This document shows, in pieces, positions 7,431 through 15,155 of a stretch of DNA of 64,000 bases. Numbering within the stretch: position 1 is the stretch's first letter; each line of letters starts with the position of its first letter. Both the position numbers and the translations under genes were made by a program. The DNA is from JAHDCJ01 sp039028895. GTDB taxonomy: Bacteria; Bacteroidota; Bacteroidia; Chitinophagales; Saprospiraceae. The notes under the pieces are model-generated. The model did not search any database. It had not been told where the DNA came from and saw nothing but the letters and a program-made list of their open reading frames with translations. The DNA lies in NCBI GenBank assembly GCA_039028895.1, contig JBCCHF010000008.1, positions 62,001-126,000 of the forward strand, written 5' to 3'.

Positions 7431-9324
7431 AAATAAACGGGTTTTCATCTCCGGCGGCAATGGAGTCATCGGGAAGGAATTGACCAGGAAATTACACGAT
7501 CTTGGTGCCGTTGTAATGGTAGGAGATCTTAAACCCCGCCCCATTGACTGGCCTTCAGATATCCGTTACCGGCAAGGGGACCTCAATTACATTCCGGCAA
7601 GGGAATTATTAGATTTTAAACCCCAGTTTTTCTTTCATCTTGCGGCCACATTTGAACGATCTGTCGAGAATTATGATTTCTGGGAAGAAAACTACCAGCA
7701 TAATGTAAACCTAAGTAATTACCTGATGACCATCCTGAAAGATGCACCTGGTTTGGAAAAGGTGATTTTTGCCTCCAGTTACTTGATTTATCATCCGGAA
7801 TTATACCAGTTTGAAAATCCCCAGACCACCCCGGTTTCCCTCAAGGAGACAGATCCTATTCTGCCCAGAAACCTCACTGGCGTAGCTAAGTTAAATCACG
7901 AAATCGAGCTCCGATTTCTGAATGACTTTAAACGCACACAATACAAGTCCGTATCGGCAAGAATTTATCGCAGCTTCGGGAAAAACTCAAGGGACATTAT
8001 TTCGAGGTGGATTAGAATGCTTCTCAAAAATGAACCGCTCACCGTTTATAGCAAAGAAGGTATTTTCGACTATATCTATGCCGGCGATGTGGCTGAAGGA
8101 CTATTAAGACTTGGTGCAAATATTGATGCTGAAGGTATTTACAATCTTGGCTCTGGTAAGTCGAGAAGTATTGCTGATGTCATCGAGGTTTTGCGTCAAA
8201 ATTTCCCAGATCTCCAGTCGACCGGGATTACTGAAGACATTCCGTATGAAGCCTCACAAGCTGATATGAGTTTATTTAAAAAAACCATCGGATGGAAGCC
8301 ACCAACCACCTTGGAAAAAGCCATCCCGATGATCATCGAATTTGAGAAAAATCGTAACAATTCAGCACATGTCTCAGAGGAACAAACTGTGCTTGTGACG
8401 AGCATTTCAAAAAAGGTCCCATTACTGAAAGCCGTCAGAAATGCAACTTCAAAATATGGTCCGGAAATCAGTGTTGCGGGAGGCGACATAAACGACCAGT
8501 GTATCGGCCGATATTTTGTCGATAAGTTCTGGCTTATGCCAAGGCTCAGCAACCTTTCAATTGCTGAACTAAAGGCTTATTGTAATGCCAATAATATCAG
8601 GTCAATTATCCCAACCAGGGACGGAGAACTCGCCTTTTGGGCCCAAAGCAAAGAGGCACTTGCCAAGAGCGGAATTTCGATAATGATTTCAACACCTGAA
8701 ACTGTTGATTTTTGCCTTGACAAACTCAGGTTTTTCCAGGAATGTAGTGATAAAGGCTTCCCTGCAATTTCTACATATAACTCTATCGACAATCTTGATT
8801 TTGATCAATTTGTAGTGAAAGAACGCTTTGGAGCTGGTGCCTTAAGTATTGGCCTTAACCTCGACAAGGAATCGGCTACGAATCACGCAAAGACTCTCGA
8901 AAGTCCTATATTTCAGCCTTTTATAAAAGGAACAGAAATTAGCATTGATCTTTACATTGATAAAAACTCAGCCGTAAAAGGTTGTGTTCCTCGCATTCGT
9001 CAGTTAATCGTGAATGGTGAATCGCAGGTCACTACAACTTACCAAAACGAAAAACTTGAAGCCTTATGCAGATCATTTGCCAGCGCATTTGCATTCTATG
9101 GGCATATCATTTTACAAGTTATGGAAGACGACTCCGGTAATTTCCATTTAATCGAATGTAATTGCCGGTTTGGGGGAGCCTCAACCACTGCGCTTGCTGC
9201 GGGCCTTGACAGTTTTTATTGGTTCTTGCTGGAAGCTAATGATGTGGACATTTCTGAATACGCATTTATACGTCCTACGAAACCGATCACTCAAATACGT
9301 TTTCCTGAAGATATTATCCTATGA
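7420..9324 (+). CDS. Fusion of SDR epimerase/dehydratase domain and ATP-grasp domain
   Basis: This 634-residue protein joins two enzyme domains. Residues 1 to about 310 are an extended SDR with nucleotide-binding GGNGVIG at 12-18; where the catalytic YxxxK is expected the sequence reads TGVAK (Thr153, Lys157), so the usual tyrosine seems to be missing. From about residue 324 a carbamoyl-phosphate-synthase-like ATP-grasp domain follows, with VKERFGAGALSIG (Lys467) and a C-terminal IECNCRFGG segment (Glu579, Asn581) that looks like the Mg-ATP site. ATP-grasp enzymes ligate a carboxylate to an amine or similar nucleophile. The gene overlaps the GNAT gene by 11 bases and the HAD gene by 4 bases. 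It may modify the nonulosonate or its precursor, for example by adding an amino-acyl group; this is inference. Confidence 0.85.
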   Translation: MNFKNKRVFISGGNGVIGKELTRKLHDLGAVVMVGDLKPRPIDWPSDIRYRQGDLNYIPARELLDFKPQFFFHLAATFERSVENYDFWEENYQHNVNLSNYLMTILKDAPGLEKVIFASSYLIYHPELYQFENPQTTPVSLKETDPILPRNLTGVAKLNHEIELRFLNDFKRTQYKSVSARIYRSFGKNSRDIISRWIRMLLKNEPLTVYSKEGIFDYIYAGDVAEGLLRLGANIDAEGIYNLGSGKSRSIADVIEVLRQNFPDLQSTGITEDIPYEASQADMSLFKKTIGWKPPTTLEKAIPMIIEFEKNRNNSAHVSEEQTVLVTSISKKVPLLKAVRNATSKYGPEISVAGGDINDQCIGRYFVDKFWLMPRLSNLSIAELKAYCNANNIRSIIPTRDGELAFWAQSKEALAKSGISIMISTPETVDFCLDKLRFFQECSDKGFPAISTYNSIDNLDFDQFVVKERFGAGALSIGLNLDKESATNHAKTLESPIFQPFIKGTEISIDLYIDKNSAVKGCVPRIRQLIVNGESQVTTTYQNEKLEALCRSFASAFAFYGHIILQVMEDDSGNFHLIECNCRFGGASTTALAAGLDSFYWFLLEANDVDISEYAFIRPTKPITQIRFPEDIIL

Positions 9325-9995
9325 TCCTGGTTTTTGACCTTGATGATACGTTGTATAATGAAATCACTTTCGTGGAAAGTGGTTTTAGAGCAGTTGCCAA
9401 TTATCTTGCTTCTGCTTACGGTTTATCAAAAAACACCATTTTCGAGGAATTATGGTCAGAATTGCAGGCCAATGGTCGCGGAAAAGTCTTTAACAAAGTT
9501 TTAAAGGACTATGACCTTTTATCCAAAAAATCCGTGCTAAAATGCCTTTCTACCTACAGGACTCATTTCCCTGACATTCAGCTACATAAACAAGGAAAAT
9601 CCTGTCTTGAACGGTTTCAAGACCACACAAAGTTCCTGGTAACTGACGGCAATAAAATCGTTCAGTACAACAAAGTAAAAGCCCTTGGCATTGAGCCTTT
9701 GTTCAAAAAAGTATTTATTACCCACAGGTATGGTTTGAAAGCCTCCAAGCCTTCCCCTATTTGTTTCCGTAAAATAAGTCAAATGGAGAGGGTCAAGCCG
9801 GAAGAGATTGTATATATTGGCGACAACCCAAACAAAGATTTTGTAGGGATCAAACCATTGGGATTCAAAACGATAAGAGTATTGACCGGGCATTTTCGAA
9901 ATCAGGCCAAACCAGAAGCGTTTGAAGCCCATTTTTCAATTGATTCACTAGACGAACTGACAGAAAATTTGATAAATCAGCTCAAACATGGATAA
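9321..9995 (+). CDS. HAD-superfamily hydrolase
   Basis: This 224-residue protein is a HAD subfamily I hydrolase. Its motif I, FDLDDTLYNE, starts at residue 5 with Asp6 as predicted nucleophile. A helical cap follows, then VTDGN (motif II) near residue 110, a lysine in GLKASKP and the acidic motif IYIGDNPNKD near residue 170. Members usually remove phosphate from small metabolites. The start ATG overlaps the stop of the ATP-grasp fusion gene (ATGA), and its 3' end overlaps pseI by 8 bases. The tight packing suggests a role in the same sugar pathway, perhaps dephosphorylating a phosphorylated intermediate. The substrate is unknown. Confidence 0.85.
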   Translation: MILVFDLDDTLYNEITFVESGFRAVANYLASAYGLSKNTIFEELWSELQANGRGKVFNKVLKDYDLLSKKSVLKCLSTYRTHFPDIQLHKQGKSCLERFQDHTKFLVTDGNKIVQYNKVKALGIEPLFKKVFITHRYGLKASKPSPICFRKISQMERVKPEEIVYIGDNPNKDFVGIKPLGFKTIRVLTGHFRNQAKPEAFEAHFSIDSLDELTENLINQLKHG

Positions 9996-11049
9996 TGAAA
10001 TTGTAATTGGTCATCATAAGGTTGGAGTACAACATCCACCGTTCATCATTGCCGAAATGTCGGGCAATCATAATCACGATCTCGACCGTGCATTTGCCAT
10101 TGTCGATGCTGCCGCAGAAGCAGGGGTGCATGCCCTGAAGTTGCAAACTTATACTGCCGACACCATCACCTTTAACAGCACCAATCCCGAGTTTCTGATC
10201 GACAATCCAAAGTCACTCTGGTATGGCAAAAACCTATACGAGCTATACCAGGAAGCTTATACACCATGGGAATGGCACGGACCAATTTTCGAACGGGCAA
10301 GGTCGCAAGGGCTCGTCGTTTTCAGTTCTCCTTTTGACGAAACAGCAGTTGATTTTCTTGAAGACCTTGATGCTCCTGCCTATAAGGTAGCATCTTTCGA
10401 GAATGTGCATGTCCCACTGTTGCGGAAAATTGCTGAAACAGGTAAGCCCGTAATCGTTTCTACTGGTGCCTCCACGCTGGCTGACATCGAATTAGCCGTG
10501 TCAACATTGCGTGAAAGCGGTTGCAAAAATTATGTACTCTTGAAATGTACCAGCAGTTATCCTGCAACGCCTGAAAACACAAATATTCTCACTATTCCTG
10601 ATTTAGCAGAAAGATTCGATTGTATTGCAGGTTTATCGGATCACACCCTTGGTATAGGTGTAGCTTTGGCTTCGGTTTCTCTAGGAGCCAGGGTAATCGA
10701 GAAGCATATCACGATGAGCAGGGCAGAAGGCGGTGTAGATGCAGCATTTTCCATGGAGCCACATGAATTCAAAAGCCTGGTAGAAGAATCTAATCGGGCG
10801 TTTGAAGCACTTGGAAACGTTTTTTATGGGGTAACTGAAGCCGAAAAAGAAAGCCTGAAGCATAAACGATCGATCTACGTTGTAAAAGATGTTATGCCAG
10901 GCGATTTGATTTCTCCGGTTAATATCAAAGTAATCAGGCCGGCCAATGGTCTTCCTCCGGTTATGTTTGACCAGGTTATAGGCAAGCAGTTTATCAAACC
11001 AGTTAAAGCCGGAACAGCCCTGACTCTTGATGTAATAAATGAGAAATAA
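9988..11049 (+). CDS. pseI: Pseudaminic acid synthase, PseI
   Basis: PseI condenses phosphoenolpyruvate with 2,4-diacetamido-2,4,6-trideoxy-altropyranose to give pseudaminic acid. This 353-residue protein has the PseI-type N-terminus IIAEMSGNHNHDLDRA and the substrate segment LQTYTADTITFNS. SSPFDETAVDFL, STGAST and KCTSSYPAT are all close to the classical motifs, and a C-terminal SAF domain covers about residues 290-353. GLSDHTLGIGVALASVSLGARVIEKH is also typical. Length matches the family. This gene, not the one at 3132, is the orthodox PseI. Its start overlaps the HAD gene by 8 bases. Confidence 0.93.
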   Translation: MDNEIVIGHHKVGVQHPPFIIAEMSGNHNHDLDRAFAIVDAAAEAGVHALKLQTYTADTITFNSTNPEFLIDNPKSLWYGKNLYELYQEAYTPWEWHGPIFERARSQGLVVFSSPFDETAVDFLEDLDAPAYKVASFENVHVPLLRKIAETGKPVIVSTGASTLADIELAVSTLRESGCKNYVLLKCTSSYPATPENTNILTIPDLAERFDCIAGLSDHTLGIGVALASVSLGARVIEKHITMSRAEGGVDAAFSMEPHEFKSLVEESNRAFEALGNVFYGVTEAEKESLKHKRSIYVVKDVMPGDLISPVNIKVIRPANGLPPVMFDQVIGKQFIKPVKAGTALTLDVINEK

Positions 11050-11058
11050 AGACAAAAG

Positions 11059-11142
11059 ATGCCCGTTTCAAAAGCTGAGCTTATTAGGGATTATTATTTT
11101 TCCAAATTGAAAATGCCTCGTAAAGTCTTCAAAAATCAATAA
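11059..11142 (+). CDS. Possible 27-codon reading frame or gene remnant
   Basis: A frame from ATG at 11059 to TAA at 11142 sits between pseI and the flippase gene. It would encode a basic 27-residue peptide ending KMPRKVFKNQ. No family is recognised. It could be a short leader peptide, a remnant of a lost sugar gene, or chance. The flippase start lies 2 bases after its stop, which is the only sign of possible coupling. Confidence 0.2.
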   Translation: MPVSKAELIRDYYFSKLKMPRKVFKNQ

Positions 11143-11144
11143 AG

Positions 11145-12593
11145 ATGAAGCTTAAAAAGCTGAAAGAATTTTTGGGGCAATACCGCTTTTTTGATACCCT
11201 GATGCACACCAAAAATTATTTTGGTTCCTATCTGTTTATCGCAGCCTTAGGGGTATTTTCATTACCTGTCTATACCCATTATCTTTCTCCAGCTGAATAT
11301 GGAATTGTAGAGGTTTTTGCTTCTCTTGTGAAAGCAATCATCATCATTTCAATCTTGAATGCGCATACCTCTGTCGGGCGTTACTATTATGCTGAAAAGG
11401 AAAATTTCAAGGAATTTCTTGGCTCAGCAATGGTGGTAATAACTGCTTCAGTAACGCTATGTTTTGTTGTGCTTTGGTTTACCTCTGATTTTATCTTTGA
11501 CATCTTAAACCTGCCTAAAGATCTTAAAGGGTTTCTTTTTCCAGCCGTTGTTGCCGGAGTGTTATTTGCTGTTTTTAATCAAATATTCGTACCTCGGAAA
11601 AAGAGTAAAAAAGTTGCTTATGCACAATCGATATGGGCATTAGGGAGTTTCCTGTTTGCCATTATTTTCATTTGGTGGTTGAATCCCAATTATTTTGGTA
11701 AAGTAGCAGGATCAACAGCATTTATGGGGCTATTAGGCGTCTATTTTGCGTTTAGCATTTTACAGGAGTTGAAGCTTAATTTTTCATGGAATCATGTCAA
11801 ATATATTTTCTGGATAGGGCTGCCTTTACTCCCCACAGCGTTGAGTGGCTTTATTCTTTCCTACCTTGACCAGTTTTTCATTATTGCAAGCGAAGGGCAA
11901 GAAGATGTGGGGCTTTACAGCTTTGCCTATAAGATCGGGATGCTTTTGTTTGGTTTCAATGCAGCAATTTATAATGCTACATTACCTGATTTCTTTAAAT
12001 GGAAAAATCGTAATGAAATTGAAGAGATCAAATCGCAGGAAAAATCAATGATGCGGTTCATGGTGCTGGCGGCCGGATTCCTTGTACTATTTGCCAGTGA
12101 GTTAGGTCGAATTTTATCTAGTCAGGATGATTATACCGTGGCTCTTCATCTCGTGCCAGTTATTGTATGCGGATATCTTTTTCTTGGTTTTCTTAGTTTC
12201 TATACCCGAACCATTTTTCATTCGAATAAAAACATTTATATCTCAATCGCGACCCTTTTAGCTGGGATAGCCAACATCGTTCTTAACTTTATCTATATCC
12301 CGATTTATGGCTACGAAGCTGCAGCTTATACGACAATGGTTTCCTACCTCCTGATGTTATTAATTGGCATTATCGTTACACAATTTGTGATTGAGGGTGA
12401 CAAACCCTCAATGCTTACTATTTGCCGATTCCTGTTTGTTTTTGTTGTTGTCTTTGGCTTGGGATATTTAATTAACACCCTTTCACTTCCGCCATTGGCA
12501 GATTTCATTTATAAGGCGCTAATTTTTCTGGCACTTGGTTCCTTTTTATTTTGGAATAAAATAATAGCCTTGATAAACATATCTAAGCACTAG
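11145..12593 (+). CDS. Wzx-like polysaccharide flippase (MOP/MATE superfamily)
   Basis: This 482-residue integral membrane protein has about twelve to fourteen hydrophobic segments and the start typical of O-antigen flippases, including SYLFIAALGVFSLPVYTHYL with YLSPAEYGIVEVF. Such proteins move undecaprenyl-linked glycan units across the inner membrane. It is the last gene of the nonulosonic acid operon and probably exports the glycan that carries the nonulosonate. Its stop codon TAG (12591-12593) shares the palindrome CTAG with the stop of the convergent gene on the minus strand. Confidence 0.88.
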   Translation: MKLKKLKEFLGQYRFFDTLMHTKNYFGSYLFIAALGVFSLPVYTHYLSPAEYGIVEVFASLVKAIIIISILNAHTSVGRYYYAEKENFKEFLGSAMVVITASVTLCFVVLWFTSDFIFDILNLPKDLKGFLFPAVVAGVLFAVFNQIFVPRKKSKKVAYAQSIWALGSFLFAIIFIWWLNPNYFGKVAGSTAFMGLLGVYFAFSILQELKLNFSWNHVKYIFWIGLPLLPTALSGFILSYLDQFFIIASEGQEDVGLYSFAYKIGMLLFGFNAAIYNATLPDFFKWKNRNEIEEIKSQEKSMMRFMVLAAGFLVLFASELGRILSSQDDYTVALHLVPVIVCGYLFLGFLSFYTRTIFHSNKNIYISIATLLAGIANIVLNFIYIPIYGYEAAAYTTMVSYLLMLLIGIIVTQFVIEGDKPSMLTICRFLFVFVVVFGLGYLINTLSLPPLADFIYKALIFLALGSFLFWNKIIALINISKH

Positions 12594-14980
12594 AACACCA
12601 TCAATTTTCCTAGATTATACTGATTCCCGTTGGTTCTGTCAATCAGGTTTATTGAAAATAGTCCGGTACCTAGATTGCTTTTCCAAAGTCTGATGGAATC
12701 TCCGGAAAGGTTATTTTGAGTATATGCTATCCTTCCAAAGAAATCAGCAACGACAAGATCAAATTTTCCCTCCAATTCTTTCTCAAAAGCTATAGTGGAA
12801 TAATTGTCGGTAGGATTTGGATATATGGCTACATTGAATCCATCAGCAGTAATATTATCTATTGAAACAAATTCAAAAACCAACGGAGGCGTGAAGAATG
12901 AAGCAAAACAGCTATTATCATCCGTTATTTCAACAGTGTACATCCCTTCAGCCTGAGGCACTAAAGTTAGCCCGTTTTCTCCCTCAATGGCCTCACCGTC
13001 AAGAAACCATTGAAAGGTTGCTTCGGGAATATTGGAAACAGTCAAAGACATATCAGGCTCCAGGGTGATACTTGCCATGGGCTGGTCGTAACAAATTGTA
13101 TTCAATGTGGTATTTGTAATGATTGGCGGGTTCCAGTCAAAGTAAATACCTGCAGTGTTTTCTATTTCGTTTTCGGAAGGAAGATCTTCAATGTGGTTAA
13201 TATTGTACTTCACAAATCCATGACTGGCTGGTTCATTGACATTACTATCAGGCAACATGATATTATCAAACTTAAAAACAACTTCCCTGTCAGGTTCAAT
13301 AAATACTTCGACATCATGACTACTTGCCAGGAATTCGAACGTTGACAGATCAAGCTTATTAGATATCCTGTCACGGATAATTACATTGAAAGCCGTATCC
13401 GTTCCGGTATTTTGGAATCGTATTGTGTAATCAAGATCTTGTTCCTGTTGAATATATCCTTCTTCCCCCGCACCACGAGGCTCTACCAGCTTATCATTTG
13501 GATCAACAGCACAAATAATAATTTGTGATAACGAATCTGATCTTGTAAACCCAATATTACCCATATCGTCGATTTCGGTTACCGTCAATACGGAGTTGAT
13601 CGTATCGCCAACGGCATCCACCGTAGGCATTTCTACCTGGATATTTAGCATGAACTGACCATATAGCTCAAGACTGTCAAAATGCCAATAGTAATTTTGG
13701 TCTACGATTGAATCGGGCATTACTTCGGAGGAGACATAAGTAAGTTGCGGATCAAGGTTTAATTCGATTATGCCACTTGGTAAATTTGTGCCGATATTCA
13801 AAAGGTTCACCCAATAATTTGCTACAGTATTACATCTTGGCAATCCACCAGTCAATTCTGCGCCATATCTTGTAAAAAACACGGTAGGGTAAAACCCAAA
13901 ATCAAGCGAATCATAACTCATGGTTAAAGAGTCGATCAATACCGTGTAAGAAGCAGAATCCGTCGTTAAACCCCAAAATGGGTCTGTTGTATAGGAAACA
14001 GTGTGCCACCCTAATCCGGCAGCAAATTGATACGAACCATTTATCGGCAAACTAACGCTTCCATTATCCAAATTAAGCTCAACATTTGAAAGAAAAGGTT
14101 CGCCTTCTTCGTGAACCTGATTTTGGTTAACATCGTAAAACACAATGCCTTCAAGGTCTGTATTGGCAATAAACTCCAAACCTCTCAAATGTTCTTCACC
14201 AAAATTATCTTGAGGATCGATATGACCAATCGCTATATGATTTGGCGGGTCATTTTGATCGAGAACTACCAGGCTGTCAGTAAACCAAAAAGCAGACAAA
14301 ATATCCGATGAATTTGGAATGCGTGAAAAGCCTCTGAAGTTTTCTGTATCATAATTTCCTTCAGAATAAACTACAGAGCTTTCCTGGGTTTCAATATTTA
14401 GACTGTGCAATTCGATGACCCCATTGGGGCCGGTTGCTGCACAGCCATCTTTCCATAATAACTCACCGGCATTATTAAATCCCATGTCGTCAATATCTCC
14501 ATTTTGACATGACCCTGTCCCGGAATTAACAAACAGAAAATTAGCCGTCCCATCCATTTGTAATTCATATAATTCATTACTTGGACTAGGCCATGGATCT
14601 GAGTTTCCTCCAATATATAGTGATTGATTTACGGGATTATAACTAAAGCCTTCAATCAAGCCAATAGGGGAACCATCAGTTAACTCGATTGTCCCAAGGC
14701 TGGTGCCTTGACCAGTTTCCGGATCAATTTCTACTAATTCATAGATACCCCCGTCCAAAGAGATCGAAAGTAACACCTCAAAGTCCTGATGCCAAACAAG
14801 GGAAAATAAAACCGGGAATCCTGTATCTCCTATCAATGTAGCTTCAGCAGTGTTTTGATCAATCTCGACAAGTTGACCTGCAATCACTCCGTATAGTGTA
14901 TTTGAAGAAACTAACTGGCTTTGGCAAAAAGGAATAGAAATTAGAAAAGCTAGTATACAGCTTAGTAAAGATTTGTACAT
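12590..14980 (-). CDS. Large secreted protein with DUF7619-like domain and T9SS sorting domain
   Basis: This 796-residue protein has a signal peptide (residues 1-21, ending CQSQ). About residues 25-275 look like a beta-propeller or DUF6923-type region with ELVEIDPETGQGT. A CNA-B/SdrD-like segment follows (EGIVFYDVNQNQVHEEGEP, near 285). Next is a domain starting CAVDPNDKLVEP, containing RFQNTGTDTAFN and ending with IYFDWNPPIITNT; the same type occurs in the protein at 46506. An Ig-like segment and a T9SS sorting domain (YPNPTDN to the end) complete it. It should be surface-exposed or secreted; no enzyme motif is visible. It is transcribed against the nonulosonate operon and overlaps the flippase gene tail-to-tail by 4 bases. 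Confidence 0.85.
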   Translation of the reverse strand: MYKSLLSCILAFLISIPFCQSQLVSSNTLYGVIAGQLVEIDQNTAEATLIGDTGFPVLFSLVWHQDFEVLLSISLDGGIYELVEIDPETGQGTSLGTIELTDGSPIGLIEGFSYNPVNQSLYIGGNSDPWPSPSNELYELQMDGTANFLFVNSGTGSCQNGDIDDMGFNNAGELLWKDGCAATGPNGVIELHSLNIETQESSVVYSEGNYDTENFRGFSRIPNSSDILSAFWFTDSLVVLDQNDPPNHIAIGHIDPQDNFGEEHLRGLEFIANTDLEGIVFYDVNQNQVHEEGEPFLSNVELNLDNGSVSLPINGSYQFAAGLGWHTVSYTTDPFWGLTTDSASYTVLIDSLTMSYDSLDFGFYPTVFFTRYGAELTGGLPRCNTVANYWVNLLNIGTNLPSGIIELNLDPQLTYVSSEVMPDSIVDQNYYWHFDSLELYGQFMLNIQVEMPTVDAVGDTINSVLTVTEIDDMGNIGFTRSDSLSQIIICAVDPNDKLVEPRGAGEEGYIQQEQDLDYTIRFQNTGTDTAFNVIIRDRISNKLDLSTFEFLASSHDVEVFIEPDREVVFKFDNIMLPDSNVNEPASHGFVKYNINHIEDLPSENEIENTAGIYFDWNPPIITNTTLNTICYDQPMASITLEPDMSLTVSNIPEATFQWFLDGEAIEGENGLTLVPQAEGMYTVEITDDNSCFASFFTPPLVFEFVSIDNITADGFNVAIYPNPTDNYSTIAFEKELEGKFDLVVADFFGRIAYTQNNLSGDSIRLWKSNLGTGLFSINLIDRTNGNQYNLGKLMVF

Positions 14981-15155
14981 GTTTTCAGGGGTTTAGTTTT
15001 AAAGTGTGTTGCTGGAAAGCATTAAATCAAACTAAATATAAGGACTTTTATTGTCCGATGCCAAACAATAACACTTTATGTAAACAATTGGCAAACAGTT
15101 TGTTGTTCATCAATCCCTTTGAAAAATGAAATAACCTTGAAGGATAGGAATCCTG

